Shown here in pieces: positions 63,510 to 64,000 of a DNA stretch of 64,000 nt. The DNA is from Luteimonas sp. BLCC-B24. Its GTDB lineage: Bacteria > Pseudomonadota > Gammaproteobacteria > Xanthomonadales > Xanthomonadaceae. The stretch is from the NCBI RefSeq assembly GCF_028550595.1, contig NZ_JAQQGN010000009.1, positions 1 through 64,000 of the forward strand, given 5' to 3'. The notes under the pieces are model-generated. The model saw only the letters and a list, made by a program, of their open reading frames with translations, was not told the DNA's origin and did no database searches. Position 1 is the first letter of the stretch, and each line of letters begins with the position of its first letter. Made by a program: the position numbers and the translations under genes.

Positions 63510-64000
63510 GTGAACCTCACCGACAAACTCGCGATCCTGGCCGACGCCGCCAAGTACGACGCCTCCTGCGCGTCGAGCGGCGCGAACCGGCGCGATTCGG
63601 CGAAGACCGGCGGCATCGGCAGCACCGAGGGCATGGGCATCTGCCACTCCTACACGCCCGACGGGCGCTGCGTGTCGCTGCTGAAGATCCTGCTCACCAA
63701 CTTCTGCGTGTTCGACTGCGCCTACTGCGTCAATCGCGTGTCCAGCAACGTGCGCCGTGCGCGGTTCACGCCGGAGGAAGTCGTCACGCTGACGCTGGAT
63801 TTCTACAAGCGCAATTACATCGAGGGCCTGTTCCTCTCCAGCGGCATCATCCGCAACGGCGACTACACGATGGAGCAGCTGGTGGAAGTCGCGCGCAGCC
63901 TGCGCGAGGACCATCGCTTCGCGGGGTACATCCATCTCAAGACGATTCCCGACGCCGCGCCCGAGCTGCTGGCCGCAGCCGGACGCTACGCCGACCGCCT
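63510..64000 (+). CDS. Radical SAM protein of the DNA modification/repair type (partial, cut at window end)
   Basis: The first 163 codons of a protein starting VNLTDKLAILADAAKYDASC. The radical SAM cluster motif is CVFDCAYC (C-x3-C-x2-C) near residue 70, followed by NRVSSNVRRARFTPEEVVTL and LFLSSGI. This matches the COG4277/TIGR03916 'putative DNA modification/repair radical SAM protein', which is usually followed by a uracil-DNA-glycosylase-like partner (TIGR03915). The gene runs off the window. GTG 63510 is the likely start. Confidence 0.88.
   Translation, partial: MNLTDKLAILADAAKYDASCASSGANRRDSAKTGGIGSTEGMGICHSYTPDGRCVSLLKILLTNFCVFDCAYCVNRVSSNVRRARFTPEEVVTLTLDFYKRNYIEGLFLSSGIIRNGDYTMEQLVEVARSLREDHRFAGYIHLKTIPDAAPELLAAAGRYADR

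Overview
The window reads as a chromosomal stretch of a very GC-rich gammaproteobacterium. Xanthomonadaceae (Lysobacter/Luteimonas-like) is my best inference. It rests on protein character (TonB receptor, cyclic-di-GMP enzymes, many short Xanthomonad-type hypothetical proteins), near-total G/C third codon positions, GTAG-type REP hairpins and the gene families present. No tRNA, rRNA, CRISPR array or intact prophage was seen.

Left end (392-5629): a defence island with a type III-like DNA methyltransferase (mod), a HEPN protein of the HI0074 family, and a minimal nucleotidyltransferase (MNT) that runs in frame, without a stop, into a helicase-nuclease Res subunit. The codon just before the likely ancestral res ATG is CGA, one transition from TGA. 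The HEPN-MNT toxin-antitoxin pair is thus embedded in, and physically joined to, a restriction-modification operon. This is the most interesting locus in the window.

5630-14267: a decayed, repeat-rich stretch. It has two inverted GTAG REP hairpins with compensatory stem changes, a DUF805 gene cut by them, and a 14-bp direct repeat on both sides of a diguanylate cyclase gene. It also has a WYL regulator divergent from a glutathione transferase, with two overlapping perfect palindromes between them. A frameshifted small gene, a 28-residue membrane protein, the tail of an EAL phosphodiesterase and a ZnuD-like TonB receptor with three frame breaks (one at a poly-C run in its signal peptide) complete it.

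14.4-27.3 kb: mostly single genes: an RsbRD-type histidine kinase, methyltransferase, secreted S33 peptidase, excalibur-domain protein, lipoproteins, a quinone reductase/CIA30 pair, Mn catalase and a general-stress PPOX-fold protein. 27.5-45 kb: a CHASE-PAS-GGDEF-EAL protein, a TetR/metallo-beta-lactamase divergent pair with a double operator, a PPC-like lipoprotein, an outer-membrane barrel, a lipase, a transglutaminase whose catalytic His is Gln, a general-stress SDR, CsbD, DinG, and an Rrf2 regulator divergent from a thioredoxin-reductase-like flavoprotein.

45-58 kb: a large hybrid sensor kinase, DUF72, a flavodoxin-like reductase, an MFS exporter, a PPOX protein with a histone-H1-like tail, and a leftward run of exonuclease-phosphatase, glycosyltransferase, aldo-keto reductase, MscS channel and CtaG genes. 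58-64 kb: a HemJ-like protein, a translationally coupled terminal-oxidase operon (coxB, fused coxA-coxC, a small membrane protein, DUF2231), and the start of a radical SAM DNA-repair-type protein cut by the window end.

Two themes recur: oxidative/envelope stress (Mn catalase, two PPOX proteins, CsbD, GSP39-like SDR, DUF4142, GST) and cyclic-di-GMP signalling.
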